Assembly (NCBI GenBank): GCA_018267545.1
Contig: JAFDYG010000496.1
Coordinates: forward strand, 1 to 64,000
Length of the DNA: 64,000 nt
DNA from: Bacteroidota bacterium
Lineage (GTDB): Bacteria; Bacteroidota; Bacteroidia; Chitinophagales; Chitinophagaceae
Direction: 5' to 3'
The notes below the pieces were generated by a model. It made no database searches. It was given only the letters and a program-made list of their open reading frames with translations, and was not told where the DNA came from. Position numbers and translations under genes: made by a program. Positions 41,429 to 51,067 of this stretch are shown one piece after another. Each line of letters opens with the position of its first letter. Position 1 is the first letter of the stretch.

Positions 41429-42436
41429 ATGCAGGAACCAATGCAACAGCCACCGACCCCGCCTTCCGCAGCCGCCACACCCCATCCTGCCTTCCTCGAA
41501 TTCCTCCCCGTCAATCTCTTCGGCAGCGCCATGGGCCTTTCCGGCCTCTGCTTCGCCTGGCGCCTCGCCCACCAGCAATGGCAGCTACCCTCCTTCATCG
41601 GTGAATCCATCGGCGTCCTCGCCATCCTCGTCTTCCTGACCATCGCCGTTGTCTATACCCTCAAATGCATCAAACACCCCTCCCTGGTCCGGCAGGAATT
41701 CGACAACCCTATCTCCATCTGCTTCTTCGCCACCATCATCATCTCCCTGCTCCTCATCCCCGGCATCCTCCGTCCCTACCTGCCCAACCTCGCCTATGCC
41801 ATCTGGCTCCCAGCCTCCATACTCATGTTCGTCTTCGCCTGGTTCGTCCTCCGCAAATGGCTGAGCAGCCAGCAATCCCCCGAAAGCGCCGTCCCAGCCT
41901 GGGTCCTTCCCATCGTCGGCACCCTCGACGCCCCCATCGTCGGCAGCTTTTTCCTCCACAAAGAAATCCGCGAATATAACCTCGTCTTCTTCGGCGTCGG
42001 CTTCCTCTTCGCCCTCATCCTGATGACCATCATCTTCTCCCGCCTCCTCTTCCAAAAACCATTGCCCGCCGCCATCCAACCCACTCTTATCATCCTCACC
42101 GGTCCCATGGCCCTCGCCTTCACCGGTTACGAAAACCTTACCGGTCAGCAGGACATGTTCGCCAGCGCCCTCTTCTATTTCAATATGTTCCTATTGCTAT
42201 TGATGAGTAGCAAACTCCTCCTCGTCCCCTTCACCTGCCCCTTCCGGGTTACCTGGTGGGCCGTCAGCTTCCCCCTCGCAGCCACGACCATCACCGCCTT
42301 TCGCTACACCCAGCACAAACCCGGCTGGCCCCACGAAGCTCTCTCCGCCATCCTGCTGATCGTCACTACCCTCACCATCTTCTATATCCTCGGATTGACT
42401 ATCTATCGCATCGCCAAAGGCACCTTCGCGCAATAA
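41429..42436 (+). CDS. TehA/SLAC1-family (TDT) membrane channel/transporter
   Basis: A 335-residue protein with ten predicted helices. The first helix has the family pattern 'VNLFGSAMGLSGLCFAWRLA', and a later one reads 'YFNMFLLLLMSSK'. TehA/SLAC1 proteins are anion channels or dicarboxylate transporters, some linked to tellurite resistance; the substrate here is unknown. The ATG at 41429 is downstream of a clear promoter, which decides the start. The 236 bases after it hold no gene, only the next promoter. Confidence 0.87.
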   Translation: MQEPMQQPPTPPSAAATPHPAFLEFLPVNLFGSAMGLSGLCFAWRLAHQQWQLPSFIGESIGVLAILVFLTIAVVYTLKCIKHPSLVRQEFDNPISICFFATIIISLLLIPGILRPYLPNLAYAIWLPASILMFVFAWFVLRKWLSSQQSPESAVPAWVLPIVGTLDAPIVGSFFLHKEIREYNLVFFGVGFLFALILMTIIFSRLLFQKPLPAAIQPTLIILTGPMALAFTGYENLTGQQDMFASALFYFNMFLLLLMSSKLLLVPFTCPFRVTWWAVSFPLAATTITAFRYTQHKPGWPHEALSAILLIVTTLTIFYILGLTIYRIAKGTFAQ

Positions 42437-42653
42437 ACCGCTGTCAGCCACCCCCGGCGACTACATCAACCCATAACGAATAGTTGGAAATTCACAAAGA
42501 TTTGACAAACGCGGCGATCATATCATAGACCCGGAAAATCATCCGCCACATCCTTCGAGCAGATACCGCAATCATACATGAGAGGAAACAATCGAAACGT
42601 TGAAAAACCGCCCGGAATTGTTTAAATCCCTCAAAACCCTCCGCCCCACCCGC

Positions 42654-42661
42654 TAGGTTTG
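42654..42661 (+). promoter_or_regulatory. -7 element TAGGTTTG
   Basis: It fully matches TAnnTTTG, 11 bases before the ATG at 42673, and is followed by the TGTACAAA sequence seen in other upstream regions here. Confidence 0.55.
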
Positions 42662-42672
42662 TACAAAAAGCC

Positions 42673-44163
42673 ATGACCCTCAGACCAATTCTTCTCCTTC
42701 TTTCCCTGCTGCCAATCCTTCCTGCAACAGCTCAGTCCGACCCAGCCACCCTCATCGTCCGCCAATCCTGGCAAGCCATGGGCGGCTCCGCCTGGGACAC
42801 CGTAAAAACCCTGCGCTGGGAAAGCTACGGAAACGTCCAAACCGTCGACCAGTCCGAACGCCCCGAAGGTCCTTACATCCCCGCCCAGGAAACCACCACA
42901 TTCACCGAAGACCTCCAACACCACAAAGGCCTCCTGACCCGCCAGGAGAAAAATTATACATTCGAAGGCACCGAAAAAAACATCCTCGACAGCACGCTCA
43001 TCGCCCAAAAAAGAGGAAACCGTTTATTCCCATCCAGCCAGGACCAGATCGATCAGGACGAACTCTTCCTCTCCCCCGAGCACCTTTTTCACGAAGCACT
43101 AAACGCAAAAGATCTAAAATACCTAAAAGACACCCTGCTCCAGAAAGCAGATCACAACGTCCTGAGCTTCCACTGGAAAAACTACCCCGTATACATTTAC
43201 ATCAATAAAGAAACCCACCTCCCAACAGCCGTCACAGCGACCAAACCCTACACGAACACATTCGGCATCATCTGGGGCGACAGCCGCCGCACCACCTACT
43301 ATTCGTTTTGGAACTTCATCGGCCCGGGCCTCCACTACCCCCTGCAGCGCGACACCTACCTCAACGGCTGGTACCTAAACAGCAGCATCATCACCCAATG
43401 GCAGGTCAACCCAAAACTATCCGAAGACTCAATCACCATACCCGACAGCGTCCGCACTCAAATCGCCGGCCTCAACGAAAAGACCCTAACCCAGCAACGC
43501 CAAGCCCTCGAACGCGCCACAAAAGAAATAGCCCCCGGTATCTGGCTAATGCGCGGCCCCTGCAACAGCACCGTCATCGAGCAGCCGGACGGACTGGTCG
43601 TCATAGAATCCCCCATCTCCTCCAGTTACACCCAGCTTATACAGGAAAAAATCGCCCAACTCTTCCCCGGCAAAAATATAAAAGCCCTCCTGTCCACCAG
43701 CGACGCCTGGTTCCACATCGGCGGCACACGAACCTATGCATCCATCCCCGGCATCCGCATCTACCACCCCTTCCGAAATCAATTCATCCTCGAAAAACTT
43801 TTAACAGCAGAATACACGACATCCCCCGACGCCTTCGCCCGCCAGCAGCAGCACAACTATAAACTGATGCCGGTTAAAGACTCGGCAACTATAGGCTCAG
43901 GCGACAACCAGGTCATACTATATCCCTACCGCACCGAAACAGGAGACCGCATGATGATGGTCTATTTCCCTCACCACAAGCTGCTCTACACGAGCGACCT
44001 CTACCAGCCCAAAAGCCCCGACGGAACCTACTGGCAGCCACACTACCCCTGGGAAGTATATCACGACATAAAACGTCACAACATCCCAGTGCAACAATTC
44101 TATGGCATGCACACCGGTATCCTCCCCTTCGAGAGCCTTGAAAAGGACTTCATCTCCCAATAG
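42673..44163 (+). CDS. secreted metallo-beta-lactamase-fold protein lacking zinc ligands
   Basis: A 496-residue protein with a signal peptide ending near 'LPATAQ'. The first half is beta-rich and lipoprotein-carrier-like. The second half (about 285-490) follows the MBL fold ('GIWLMRGPCNSTVIEQPDGL', 'VVIESPISSSYT'). The metal motif HxHxDH is replaced by 'STSDAWFHIGG', keeping only the last His, while 'YGMHTG' resembles the final ligand region. It is probably not a two-zinc hydrolase; a one-metal or binding role is possible. A hairpin follows the stop. Confidence 0.78.
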   Translation: MTLRPILLLLSLLPILPATAQSDPATLIVRQSWQAMGGSAWDTVKTLRWESYGNVQTVDQSERPEGPYIPAQETTTFTEDLQHHKGLLTRQEKNYTFEGTEKNILDSTLIAQKRGNRLFPSSQDQIDQDELFLSPEHLFHEALNAKDLKYLKDTLLQKADHNVLSFHWKNYPVYIYINKETHLPTAVTATKPYTNTFGIIWGDSRRTTYYSFWNFIGPGLHYPLQRDTYLNGWYLNSSIITQWQVNPKLSEDSITIPDSVRTQIAGLNEKTLTQQRQALERATKEIAPGIWLMRGPCNSTVIEQPDGLVVIESPISSSYTQLIQEKIAQLFPGKNIKALLSTSDAWFHIGGTRTYASIPGIRIYHPFRNQFILEKLLTAEYTTSPDAFARQQQHNYKLMPVKDSATIGSGDNQVILYPYRTETGDRMMMVYFPHHKLLYTSDLYQPKSPDGTYWQPHYPWEVYHDIKRHNIPVQQFYGMHTGILPFESLEKDFISQ

Positions 44164-44169
44164 AGAAAC

Positions 44170-44200
44170 GGCCTTCGCCCCGTAAGGCGAAGGCCCTCTT
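44170..44200. terminator. bidirectional terminator
   Basis: GGCCTTCGCC and GGCGAAGGCC form a perfect 10-bp stem with a 6-base loop between convergent genes ending at 44163 and 44217. The T-tract on either side is weak. Confidence 0.75.
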
Positions 44201-44216
44201 AAAATCCGAATAACCG

Positions 44217-45503
44217 TTACATCCTCCCGGGATATATGTGCAAATAAATCTCTCCTCCAACCGGCGCCCTTCCATACAATCCCCGCAAATCTATTGCAGG
44301 CCGGTTGACAGACGCCTGCCCTCCCCCTGCCACCACCAGGTGACCCAGCTGAAACAAATCATAACCCAATCCCAGCGTACCCGTATTCAACCCAAACTGC
44401 CTGCCGGCATCCCCATAAACAGCCGCATCTAAATTCAACTCCTCCACCGACTTCTGCACCCACTCGAACCTCCCATAAAATGCCCACCGGCCCTCCCTAA
44501 GCGTAGCCTCCAGCAAAGCCGCATTGGATCCCTCCTCTCCCGCAATTTTATTCATTCCCCACAACGCCGTCGCCGCAAAATAACTTCCCCGCCTCCACTC
44601 ATTCACATACGTCGCGGAAGCCGTCGTCCGATGCACATCCTCCGAAGGCCGCAATTCTTCCGGACTATTGATAAACCCATGCGAGACCTGCAGCGCCCAG
44701 TTCGCCGAAGGATTAAAAGACAGCCTCCCGCTCCACGAATCGAACCGCATCTTATCGAACCCATACCGCTCCTCGTCCGGTTCCCTGCCCGTAAACGAAG
44801 ACCCCTCCAGCTTAAACCGGCCATACCGAACCCCAAGCGTCGCCACACCAAAAGTAATATGCGTGGCATCCTCCCAGTGATGCCCGATCGGCGCATCCGG
44901 CATGAACATCCCCGAAACCCGATGCATAAAAGTTACCGGCCCGAGCGCAGGCTCGCCCGGATAACCCAGATACACAAACACATCGGCCTTTTTCGACAGC
45001 GCCTGTGAATAGCTCACCGACAGCTCCGAAAACAGGTCGTGCGGATGCTGCCTGTCCACCAACGGCCTGCCGTTCGCTGACTCACCCGTTTGAAATAGCA
45101 ACGGATACCCGCTCTTACCCGTGACGACCGCATCCGAAGAAAGCATCACATTGAAATGAAACAATCCCCCCATCCCCACCTTCCGCTGGCCCATCGCCAT
45201 CAGCATATCCGGCGCATCCCACTTCTGCCCTCCCCTGAAACCCTTATTAAAGACATCCTGCTTATTGAACCGTGGGAAGACGTCCCCATGAAACATAAAC
45301 ATCCACCCCGAAGCATGCACCATATACCCATACATCGGCGAGGCATCCGGCGACCACGCCGTCCCCGAACCATTCCTCGCCATCGGTAGATTCAACGAAA
45401 AAGCATGGCTCATCGCCATGCTCTCCATATTTTTCATTTTCTCCTGCCCCAAAAGCCGGCCCGACACGCCGACCATCAGCAATACGATCATTATTGGTTT
45501 CAT
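44217..45503 (-). CDS. outer-membrane porin-like protein
   Basis: A 428-residue protein with a signal peptide ('MKPIMIVLLMVGVSGRLLGQ') followed by a Met/His-rich segment ('KMKNMESMAMSHAFS'). The rest is a beta-barrel pattern with 'MYGYMVHASGWMFMFHGDVF', 'LVDRQHPHDLFSELSVSYS' and many aromatic strands. The His/Met-rich start suggests a link to copper or another metal, but this is weak. The ATG at 45503 is chosen since it starts the signal peptide; starts at 45527 or 45566 are possible. Two ferritin-like genes lie upstream on the same strand. Confidence 0.7.
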   Translation of the reverse strand: MKPIMIVLLMVGVSGRLLGQEKMKNMESMAMSHAFSLNLPMARNGSGTAWSPDASPMYGYMVHASGWMFMFHGDVFPRFNKQDVFNKGFRGGQKWDAPDMLMAMGQRKVGMGGLFHFNVMLSSDAVVTGKSGYPLLFQTGESANGRPLVDRQHPHDLFSELSVSYSQALSKKADVFVYLGYPGEPALGPVTFMHRVSGMFMPDAPIGHHWEDATHITFGVATLGVRYGRFKLEGSSFTGREPDEERYGFDKMRFDSWSGRLSFNPSANWALQVSHGFINSPEELRPSEDVHRTTASATYVNEWRRGSYFAATALWGMNKIAGEEGSNAALLEATLREGRWAFYGRFEWVQKSVEELNLDAAVYGDAGRQFGLNTGTLGLGYDLFQLGHLVVAGGGQASVNRPAIDLRGLYGRAPVGGEIYLHIYPGRM

Positions 45504-45540
45504 AGATGAAACCAAAGAAATTTGCATGCCAGGGATACTC

Positions 45541-46332
45541 CTATTTTTTAATAAACGGCCCTGCAATCGCCAGTACAGCAGTCATCGTCAACGGCTCATC
45601 GAAAGCCTCCGTTACATTTATCGCAGGCGCAGTAGTGACCGTTGTAACATTGATGTTGAGCTGAGTGGTGTTGTCGTCTCCCGCATAGATCGCCGCGGGA
45701 AGCCCATTGCTGTCCGCATTCGATATCCACCCCTTCAATCCCCGAATCCTCCGAATCTCACAGGCATGCCTTGCCTCGACCGAATGTATATCCAAAGCCG
45801 CCGTCAGCACAGCGCCGGCTCCAAGCAATGAAGGAGCGGCGCCCTTATACGCACGAACACCCGTATCCTCGAATGCATTGGCCAAAGCAAGAAACGTCTG
45901 ATAATTACTAAACACATCACCAAACGTACCGCCGGCGGTAAAGTCGAAGGTAGGCATCGCCCCCGGTGTTCCTCCCAATGACGTAATCGTCTGCTTCAAC
46001 AACGCGACATGCGCCGTTTCATGTTTGCTGATCTGTCCGATCACCGTCCTGTCCGAGGACGGCACCAGACCATTGGTGCTCATTCCGGTAGAATAAAAGC
46101 TTGCTTCCAGGTACTCCAGCGTCAATGCATAATTCAGGACAGCCGCAATATCGCTGTTGCTGGGGCCGGCCATAGCCTTGTTGCTCAGTGCATCATACAA
46201 ACCAAAGGGAAGAGCGGTCAGCGCAGCCTTAAGCCCGAAGCTCAGCCCCTTCGTCAGTGCTTCCCGGCGCGAATAATTATTTTCGATGATATCTTTTTTG
46301 TAGGCCTGACCGATAGTTTCCAATATTTTCAT
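45541..46332 (-). CDS. ferritin-like domain protein (PF13668) with Tat-type leader
   Basis: A 263-residue protein. A twin-arginine pattern ('YSRREALTKGLSFGLKAALT') leads into a ferritin-like four-helix domain with Glu in 'LNYALTLEYLEASFY', Glu/His in 'KHETAHVALLKQ', Glu in 'ANAFEDTGVRAYKG' and Glu/His in 'SVEARHACEIRRIRG'. These fit a di-metal site. The family includes desiccation-related proteins. It follows a paralogue with an 17-base gap, so the two form an operon. Confidence 0.87.
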   Translation of the reverse strand: MKILETIGQAYKKDIIENNYSRREALTKGLSFGLKAALTALPFGLYDALSNKAMAGPSNSDIAAVLNYALTLEYLEASFYSTGMSTNGLVPSSDRTVIGQISKHETAHVALLKQTITSLGGTPGAMPTFDFTAGGTFGDVFSNYQTFLALANAFEDTGVRAYKGAAPSLLGAGAVLTAALDIHSVEARHACEIRRIRGLKGWISNADSNGLPAAIYAGDDNTTQLNINVTTVTTAPAINVTEAFDEPLTMTAVLAIAGPFIKK

Positions 46333-46349
46333 ATCGATATTTTTATTTA

Positions 46350-47066
46350 TTAAGGAAGTTGTGTAGCGGAAATCTTTGTAGAAAGATAGGTGTTGGCAAT
46401 AGCCACGATACTCTGACCGCCCGTGGTTGAATTAGGCGTGCGCGAGAAATCCAGGCCGGTAGCCGTCGCCACGACATCGTCACCGGCAAAGTCAGCCGAC
46501 TTCGGGTTCAACAAATCCCGGATGGCGGCAGCATGCCTTGCTTCTACCGATACGATCTTCCCCGCAACGGTCAGATAATCCGGATTCTGAATATACTGCC
46601 CTGCCCCATTGTAAGCAGACACCCCGGTATCCTCGAATGCTTTAGCCGCTCCAAGAACGCTCGCCCGGCTGGTAAAATCGATGCTCGAAAAATTCACCTT
46701 CAAATCTGGAATCGCCGACGAACCTAGCGCCTTCTTGAAAAAATCCCGGTGCGCGATCTCATGATACATGATATCCTTCAAAATCGCCTTCTCCGCATCC
46801 GTCGCATTCGTATAAAAGGAGGCATTTACCTGAATATAAAACGCCGCTTCCAGCTGCTCCAGCGCATAGGCAAAGTTCAGAATACCGGGATCGCCGCTGC
46901 CGACATCGATCGTCCCCGAAGATCCTCCTCCCTTGTCTTTATGACAGCTCTCGAGCCCGAAAACCAGCGCCGCCCCCGACATCGCCGTATACTTCAAAAA
47001 AGTTTTCCTGCGAACGGGAGTCAGCAATTTTTCGCGAAATAATTCATTTTCATTTTTTTCTTTCAT
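46350..47066 (-). CDS. ferritin-like domain lipoprotein (PF13668)
   Basis: A 238-residue paralogue of the protein at 45541. The N-terminus combines a twin-arginine pattern ('TPVRRKTFLKYTAMSGAALV') with a lipobox-like 'GLESC', suggesting a Tat-exported lipoprotein. The metal-site residues are in 'LNFAYALEQLEAAFY', 'YHEIAHRDFFKKAL', 'AKAFEDTGVSAYNG' and 'SVEARHAAAIRDLL'. It is the first gene of the pair. The ATG at 47066 is preferred to a GTG or other start 9 bases before it. Confidence 0.87.
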   Translation of the reverse strand: MKEKNENELFREKLLTPVRRKTFLKYTAMSGAALVFGLESCHKDKGGGSSGTIDVGSGDPGILNFAYALEQLEAAFYIQVNASFYTNATDAEKAILKDIMYHEIAHRDFFKKALGSSAIPDLKVNFSSIDFTSRASVLGAAKAFEDTGVSAYNGAGQYIQNPDYLTVAGKIVSVEARHAAAIRDLLNPKSADFAGDDVVATATGLDFSRTPNSTTGGQSIVAIANTYLSTKISATQLP

Positions 47067-47228
47067 AACACACATTTAGCCGAACTACGTATCGAAGCGG
47101 ATGCTTGGATTTAATTATTCTGCTTTTTTTTAAAGAAAAAAATTATGGGAAAATGTCGCAACGAAAGAGGAAGTATTATCCCCCGAATAGAAGAGTTTTA
47201 TAAGAAGCAATAAGCATACCACCAGTCC

Positions 47229-49898
47229 TTATAACGTGCCTGCCCCAACCTCCGCATTTAACGATCGCGCTATTCCTCCTACCGTTTCCTGTAACTTATC
47301 GGTGATTTCGTCCATCCTTGTACCTCCATCCCCCGCCAAAGCCAGCCTCTCCAGCTCTTTCAAATCCTCCGTCAGACACCTCACTCCCAAACTATCGAGC
47401 ACCGGCCTTATCCGGTGTGTAACATCCTTCACCTGTTTATAATCCGCGGCCTCATATGCCTTCCGGATTTCACATACCGCAGAAGGAACCTGCAGCAAAA
47501 ACAGCCTGACCACCTTCTCCACAAAAGCCTCGTTCCCCCGGCTCACCTCCCTGAGCTTGCTAAGATCATACAACGGCAACGCTGTGCGTGGAGCACATGC
47601 CGCAGCAACCGTGGGCATACCGCAATCCAGCCAATGCGCAATCTTGCCTATCAGCTCATCTTCCTCGAAAGGCTTCGACAAATAATCGTTCATACCCGCA
47701 TCCAGGCATTTATCGCTTTCCCCCTTGATAGCATTGGCAGTGAGCGCAATAACCGGCAATGTCGGACTGATGAGCTGGCGAATCCGCCGCGTCGCCTCCA
47801 GACCATCCATCACCGGCATCTGCATATCCATCAGGACAAGATCGAACGTCCCTGCCTGAAGACAGGTTATCGCCTCGGCTCCGTTAAAAGCCTCCGTGAC
47901 GACGGCACCGTAATGATGAAGCACCGTAGTCGCCACCAGTCTATTCATCTCATTGTCTTCCACCAGCAAAATCCGCTTGCCTTTCAATATTTCCGCACTC
48001 GTTACCTTTTCCTCCTTCACGGGAAGCTCCTCCAACATCCCCCGCGGCAAAGGCACTTCGACATATACCCTTGTGCCTACCCCCTTCCTGCTTTCCACCT
48101 GAATCGTTCCACCCATCAATTCCACCAGGTGCTTCGTAATGCTCATCCCAAGCCCCGTCCCCCCATGCTTCCTGGCAACAGCAGCATCCTCCTGCTCGAA
48201 TTTTTCAAAAAGATGCGCCCGGAATCCCTCGTCCATCCCAATACCGGTATCCATAACGGAGCACCGGATCCGCCCATCTTCGATCACCTCGCAACGCAGC
48301 TCCACCCTTCCCTTCACCGTAAATTTTATCGAATTGCTGATCAGGTTCAACAAAACCTGGTTCAGCCGGTAGGGATCACCCACCAGCACAGCAGGAATGG
48401 CAGGGTCCACCACCACCGAAAGCAACAACCCCTTCTCCTCTGCCTTATGATACATAACCCGCTGAATCTTGCCCGCAAGCTCTTCCAGGCTAAAACCGAT
48501 ATTCTCAAGGACCAGCTTACCGGCTTCGATCTTCGAAATATCCAAAATATCGTTGATAATCACCAGCAGATGGTCCGCAGCAGAATGGATAGTATCAAGA
48601 AAAAATCGCTGCTGCTCGTTTAGATTCGTCTTCTTCAACTGCCGGCTCATTCCCAGTATCGCATTCATCGGCGTCCTGATCTCATGACTCATATTCGCCA
48701 GAAAGTTCTCTTTTGCCCTCGAAGACTGCTCCGCCTGCTCCTTTGCCTCGATGATATCCCGTTCCAACTCCTTATTGATCGTCACATCCTCGACCATGGC
48801 GAAATATTGAACGATCCGCCCCTGCTCGTCCAGGATGGATTGCCCCTTTACCCTCCCCCAAAAACAGGTCCGGTCTTTCCGGTAATGGATAACCTCGATG
48901 CTGAAACTCTTTCCCGCGTGAAATAGCTCCAGCATCTGACGAAGGTTGCCCCTGTCGCTCATCGGACCCTTGCAAAGCGCAATCGGCGTTTTCCCGATGA
49001 TTTCCGACTGACAATACCCCGTTAAACGGCACAGCCCTTCGTTGGCCCAGGTGATCGTCCCTTCAGGATCGGTAAACAGCACCCCGTTTTCATTGGTGCT
49101 TGCTACCAGCGACAACCGCTGCAGCGTACTCTTCGTCTCCCGTTCATGGGTAATGTCTTCGAATTTCCATAGGCTCCCTTTATATTCATTGTCCACATGG
49201 ATAGGAATAAAATCCCGGATCAGCACCTTCCCACTACGCATCTCGATCTCCTCTCCCGTAATCAGCTCCTTTCTATCGAGAATCCCTTTCACCCTATCGG
49301 AAAAATCCTCGGCGTCCCTGAACAACGCCTTGCAGATATCCGCCATATCTTTACAATCCATCCCTACCAGCATTTCCGGCGCCAGCGGGATATTCAGCAT
49401 GTCGCAAAACAGCTGGTTGGCCAGCACCACCTTCCTGTCCGCATCCTCCAGCAGGATACCGTTGTTTAGATTTCTGATCAATTGCGAAAAAGTTTTTGCT
49501 GAAGCGGAAAGCTTCGACTCCGAATCCTTCAGGTCCCTCTCCATTTGCTTTTGCCGGCGAACCGATTCATGCAGGTAGGAAAGCGCAAACAAAAAATTAT
49601 CCTCTTCTTCCCCGATCGGCCCCGGGCTCTCCCTGGACCCCTCGATACTGCTGATAGCTTCCCGCAGATTACTGATGCCCAGTTTTTTTAACTGCATCTC
49701 CGCCTCCAGCTTCTGACAGATCTCGGAATACTCCTGCTCGCTGATAGCAAAAGCATGCGCCGACAGCGTCCTGTCACGCTCATAGGAGCTGTATGAATTA
49801 TCGATGGCATTCAACAGCTTCCTGACGTCCTCCCTGGCCAGTAATTCCGGCGAAAGATGATTTCTGACCTGTTTCTCAAGCAGCTTATTCCAGTTCAT
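47229..49898 (-). CDS. soluble hybrid histidine kinase with PAS, receiver and HPt domains
   Basis: An 889-residue kinase with no membrane segment. Order: helical N-terminus with coiled coil (1-130), two PAS domains (about 131-250 and 265-375), HisKA with His405 in 'NFLANMSHEIRTPMNAILG', HATPase (about 500-620; 'NLISNSIKFTV', 'TGIGMDEGF', 'HGGTGLGMSI'), receiver with D691 ('LVLMDMQMPVMDG') and HPt with His828 ('VTHRIRPVLDSLG'). It can run a full phosphorelay inside one chain. It starts 9 bases after the FIST gene, so the FIST protein is its likely sensor partner. Confidence 0.94.
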   Translation of the reverse strand: MNWNKLLEKQVRNHLSPELLAREDVRKLLNAIDNSYSSYERDRTLSAHAFAISEQEYSEICQKLEAEMQLKKLGISNLREAISSIEGSRESPGPIGEEEDNFLFALSYLHESVRRQKQMERDLKDSESKLSASAKTFSQLIRNLNNGILLEDADRKVVLANQLFCDMLNIPLAPEMLVGMDCKDMADICKALFRDAEDFSDRVKGILDRKELITGEEIEMRSGKVLIRDFIPIHVDNEYKGSLWKFEDITHERETKSTLQRLSLVASTNENGVLFTDPEGTITWANEGLCRLTGYCQSEIIGKTPIALCKGPMSDRGNLRQMLELFHAGKSFSIEVIHYRKDRTCFWGRVKGQSILDEQGRIVQYFAMVEDVTINKELERDIIEAKEQAEQSSRAKENFLANMSHEIRTPMNAILGMSRQLKKTNLNEQQRFFLDTIHSAADHLLVIINDILDISKIEAGKLVLENIGFSLEELAGKIQRVMYHKAEEKGLLLSVVVDPAIPAVLVGDPYRLNQVLLNLISNSIKFTVKGRVELRCEVIEDGRIRCSVMDTGIGMDEGFRAHLFEKFEQEDAAVARKHGGTGLGMSITKHLVELMGGTIQVESRKGVGTRVYVEVPLPRGMLEELPVKEEKVTSAEILKGKRILLVEDNEMNRLVATTVLHHYGAVVTEAFNGAEAITCLQAGTFDLVLMDMQMPVMDGLEATRRIRQLISPTLPVIALTANAIKGESDKCLDAGMNDYLSKPFEEDELIGKIAHWLDCGMPTVAAACAPRTALPLYDLSKLREVSRGNEAFVEKVVRLFLLQVPSAVCEIRKAYEAADYKQVKDVTHRIRPVLDSLGVRCLTEDLKELERLALAGDGGTRMDEITDKLQETVGGIARSLNAEVGAGTL

Positions 49899-49907
49899 AA
49901 AATCGGT

Positions 49908-51056
49908 TTAGGATTCATAGAATGTCGTGATGGTCATCGTCTGGTTGTGCAGCTCACAAGGCGTCCCCTCCGCAAAAGGACACATTTCCCCATAAGAATA
50001 AAATCCCGCGAGAAGCGTTCCCTCGCCGTAGACATCCCTGACGGCTTCAACCTCTTCGTCTACCCTGTTCTCCAAAATGATCTTTCGGCCAACGCAGCTG
50101 ATAAGAAGGGCAAGCGCAGGCTGTGGGGCGATCACACTCTTCACCGTCCCAAGCGCCGCCTCGCTTGCCGCTTCGATCAGCTTATCGAAGTTGGCCCGCA
50201 TAAACCTCACCTTCGCCCCCTCCGGAATATCTCCGGCGAAGACCATGCTGCCCTCGGCCGGGTCGATCGAAAGTATCGTCCTTACAACCGGTGGCGTCTG
50301 ATGATCCAGCTTCACCGACAACGGAAACAGCAACGCAGACCCGGGAAGGTCGTTTGCATACGTCCCCAGGTACTTCTTATAGAGCTCCAACGCATTTTCC
50401 CCCTTGATACCATACAGCCGGTTACCCGACGACTTCGTAACCGTAATCTCCGGCCCGAACGTCTCGTATCCGCCCATGGTGCAATGCGTAACCACCAGCG
50501 ACCGCCCGTACAACGCAATCGCCGCAATAATTCCGGGTTCGGGAGCAGCATTCATCCCGACTACCGTCATCCGGAAATCCACACCGTCACCGGCAATCCC
50601 CCCCGTCACCGGAACCTCATGCCGGACCACCTCCTCGACACCCTCCACGAGCGCGCTCCCATTCACCAGGCTGCCATCCGAAACGACCATTATATGACAC
50701 AAATCCTCCACCCGAGCAAGGTCCTTTACAAGCGCCGCACCGGCGGCGTGACTATCGCCGTCAAACTCCGCTATGTTCACCGCAGCGGTCCGAACGGCCG
50801 TACGATCGAATTCGATGGCCGTAACCGAAACAGTATTGTCCATAACCCGGTTGTTGAAAATCTCTCCGGCCGTGGAAGACAAGACGATCTCCGCCATAGG
50901 ATACAAGGCCCTCAGCCTCTCATAAATACCCTCTCCGCAAAGAAGATGTCTTGCCCCAAAACACAGGACCAATCTCACCCTGCCGTTTTCCACGGCCATA
51001 TTTCCCCCGGCATCGGAAAAGGTGCCATTCGCATACGTATAGGCAGATGCTTTCAT
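49908..51056 (-). CDS. FIST-domain sensor protein
   Basis: A 382-residue soluble protein with FIST-N ('GEIVLSSTAGEIFNN'-like segment near 60-75, 'VPVTGGIAGDGVDF') and FIST-C domains (to 'EGTLLAGFYSYGEMCPFAEG', 'LHNQTMTITTFYE'). FIST domains are proposed to sense small ligands such as amino acids in signalling proteins. The ATG at 51056 gives the family start. It lies between a receiver gene (11 bases upstream) and the hybrid kinase (9 bases downstream) and is co-transcribed with both. Confidence 0.92.
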   Translation of the reverse strand: MKASAYTYANGTFSDAGGNMAVENGRVRLVLCFGARHLLCGEGIYERLRALYPMAEIVLSSTAGEIFNNRVMDNTVSVTAIEFDRTAVRTAAVNIAEFDGDSHAAGAALVKDLARVEDLCHIMVVSDGSLVNGSALVEGVEEVVRHEVPVTGGIAGDGVDFRMTVVGMNAAPEPGIIAAIALYGRSLVVTHCTMGGYETFGPEITVTKSSGNRLYGIKGENALELYKKYLGTYANDLPGSALLFPLSVKLDHQTPPVVRTILSIDPAEGSMVFAGDIPEGAKVRFMRANFDKLIEAASEAALGTVKSVIAPQPALALLISCVGRKIILENRVDEEVEAVRDVYGEGTLLAGFYSYGEMCPFAEGTPCELHNQTMTITTFYES

Positions 51057-51067
51057 AACATATCTTT

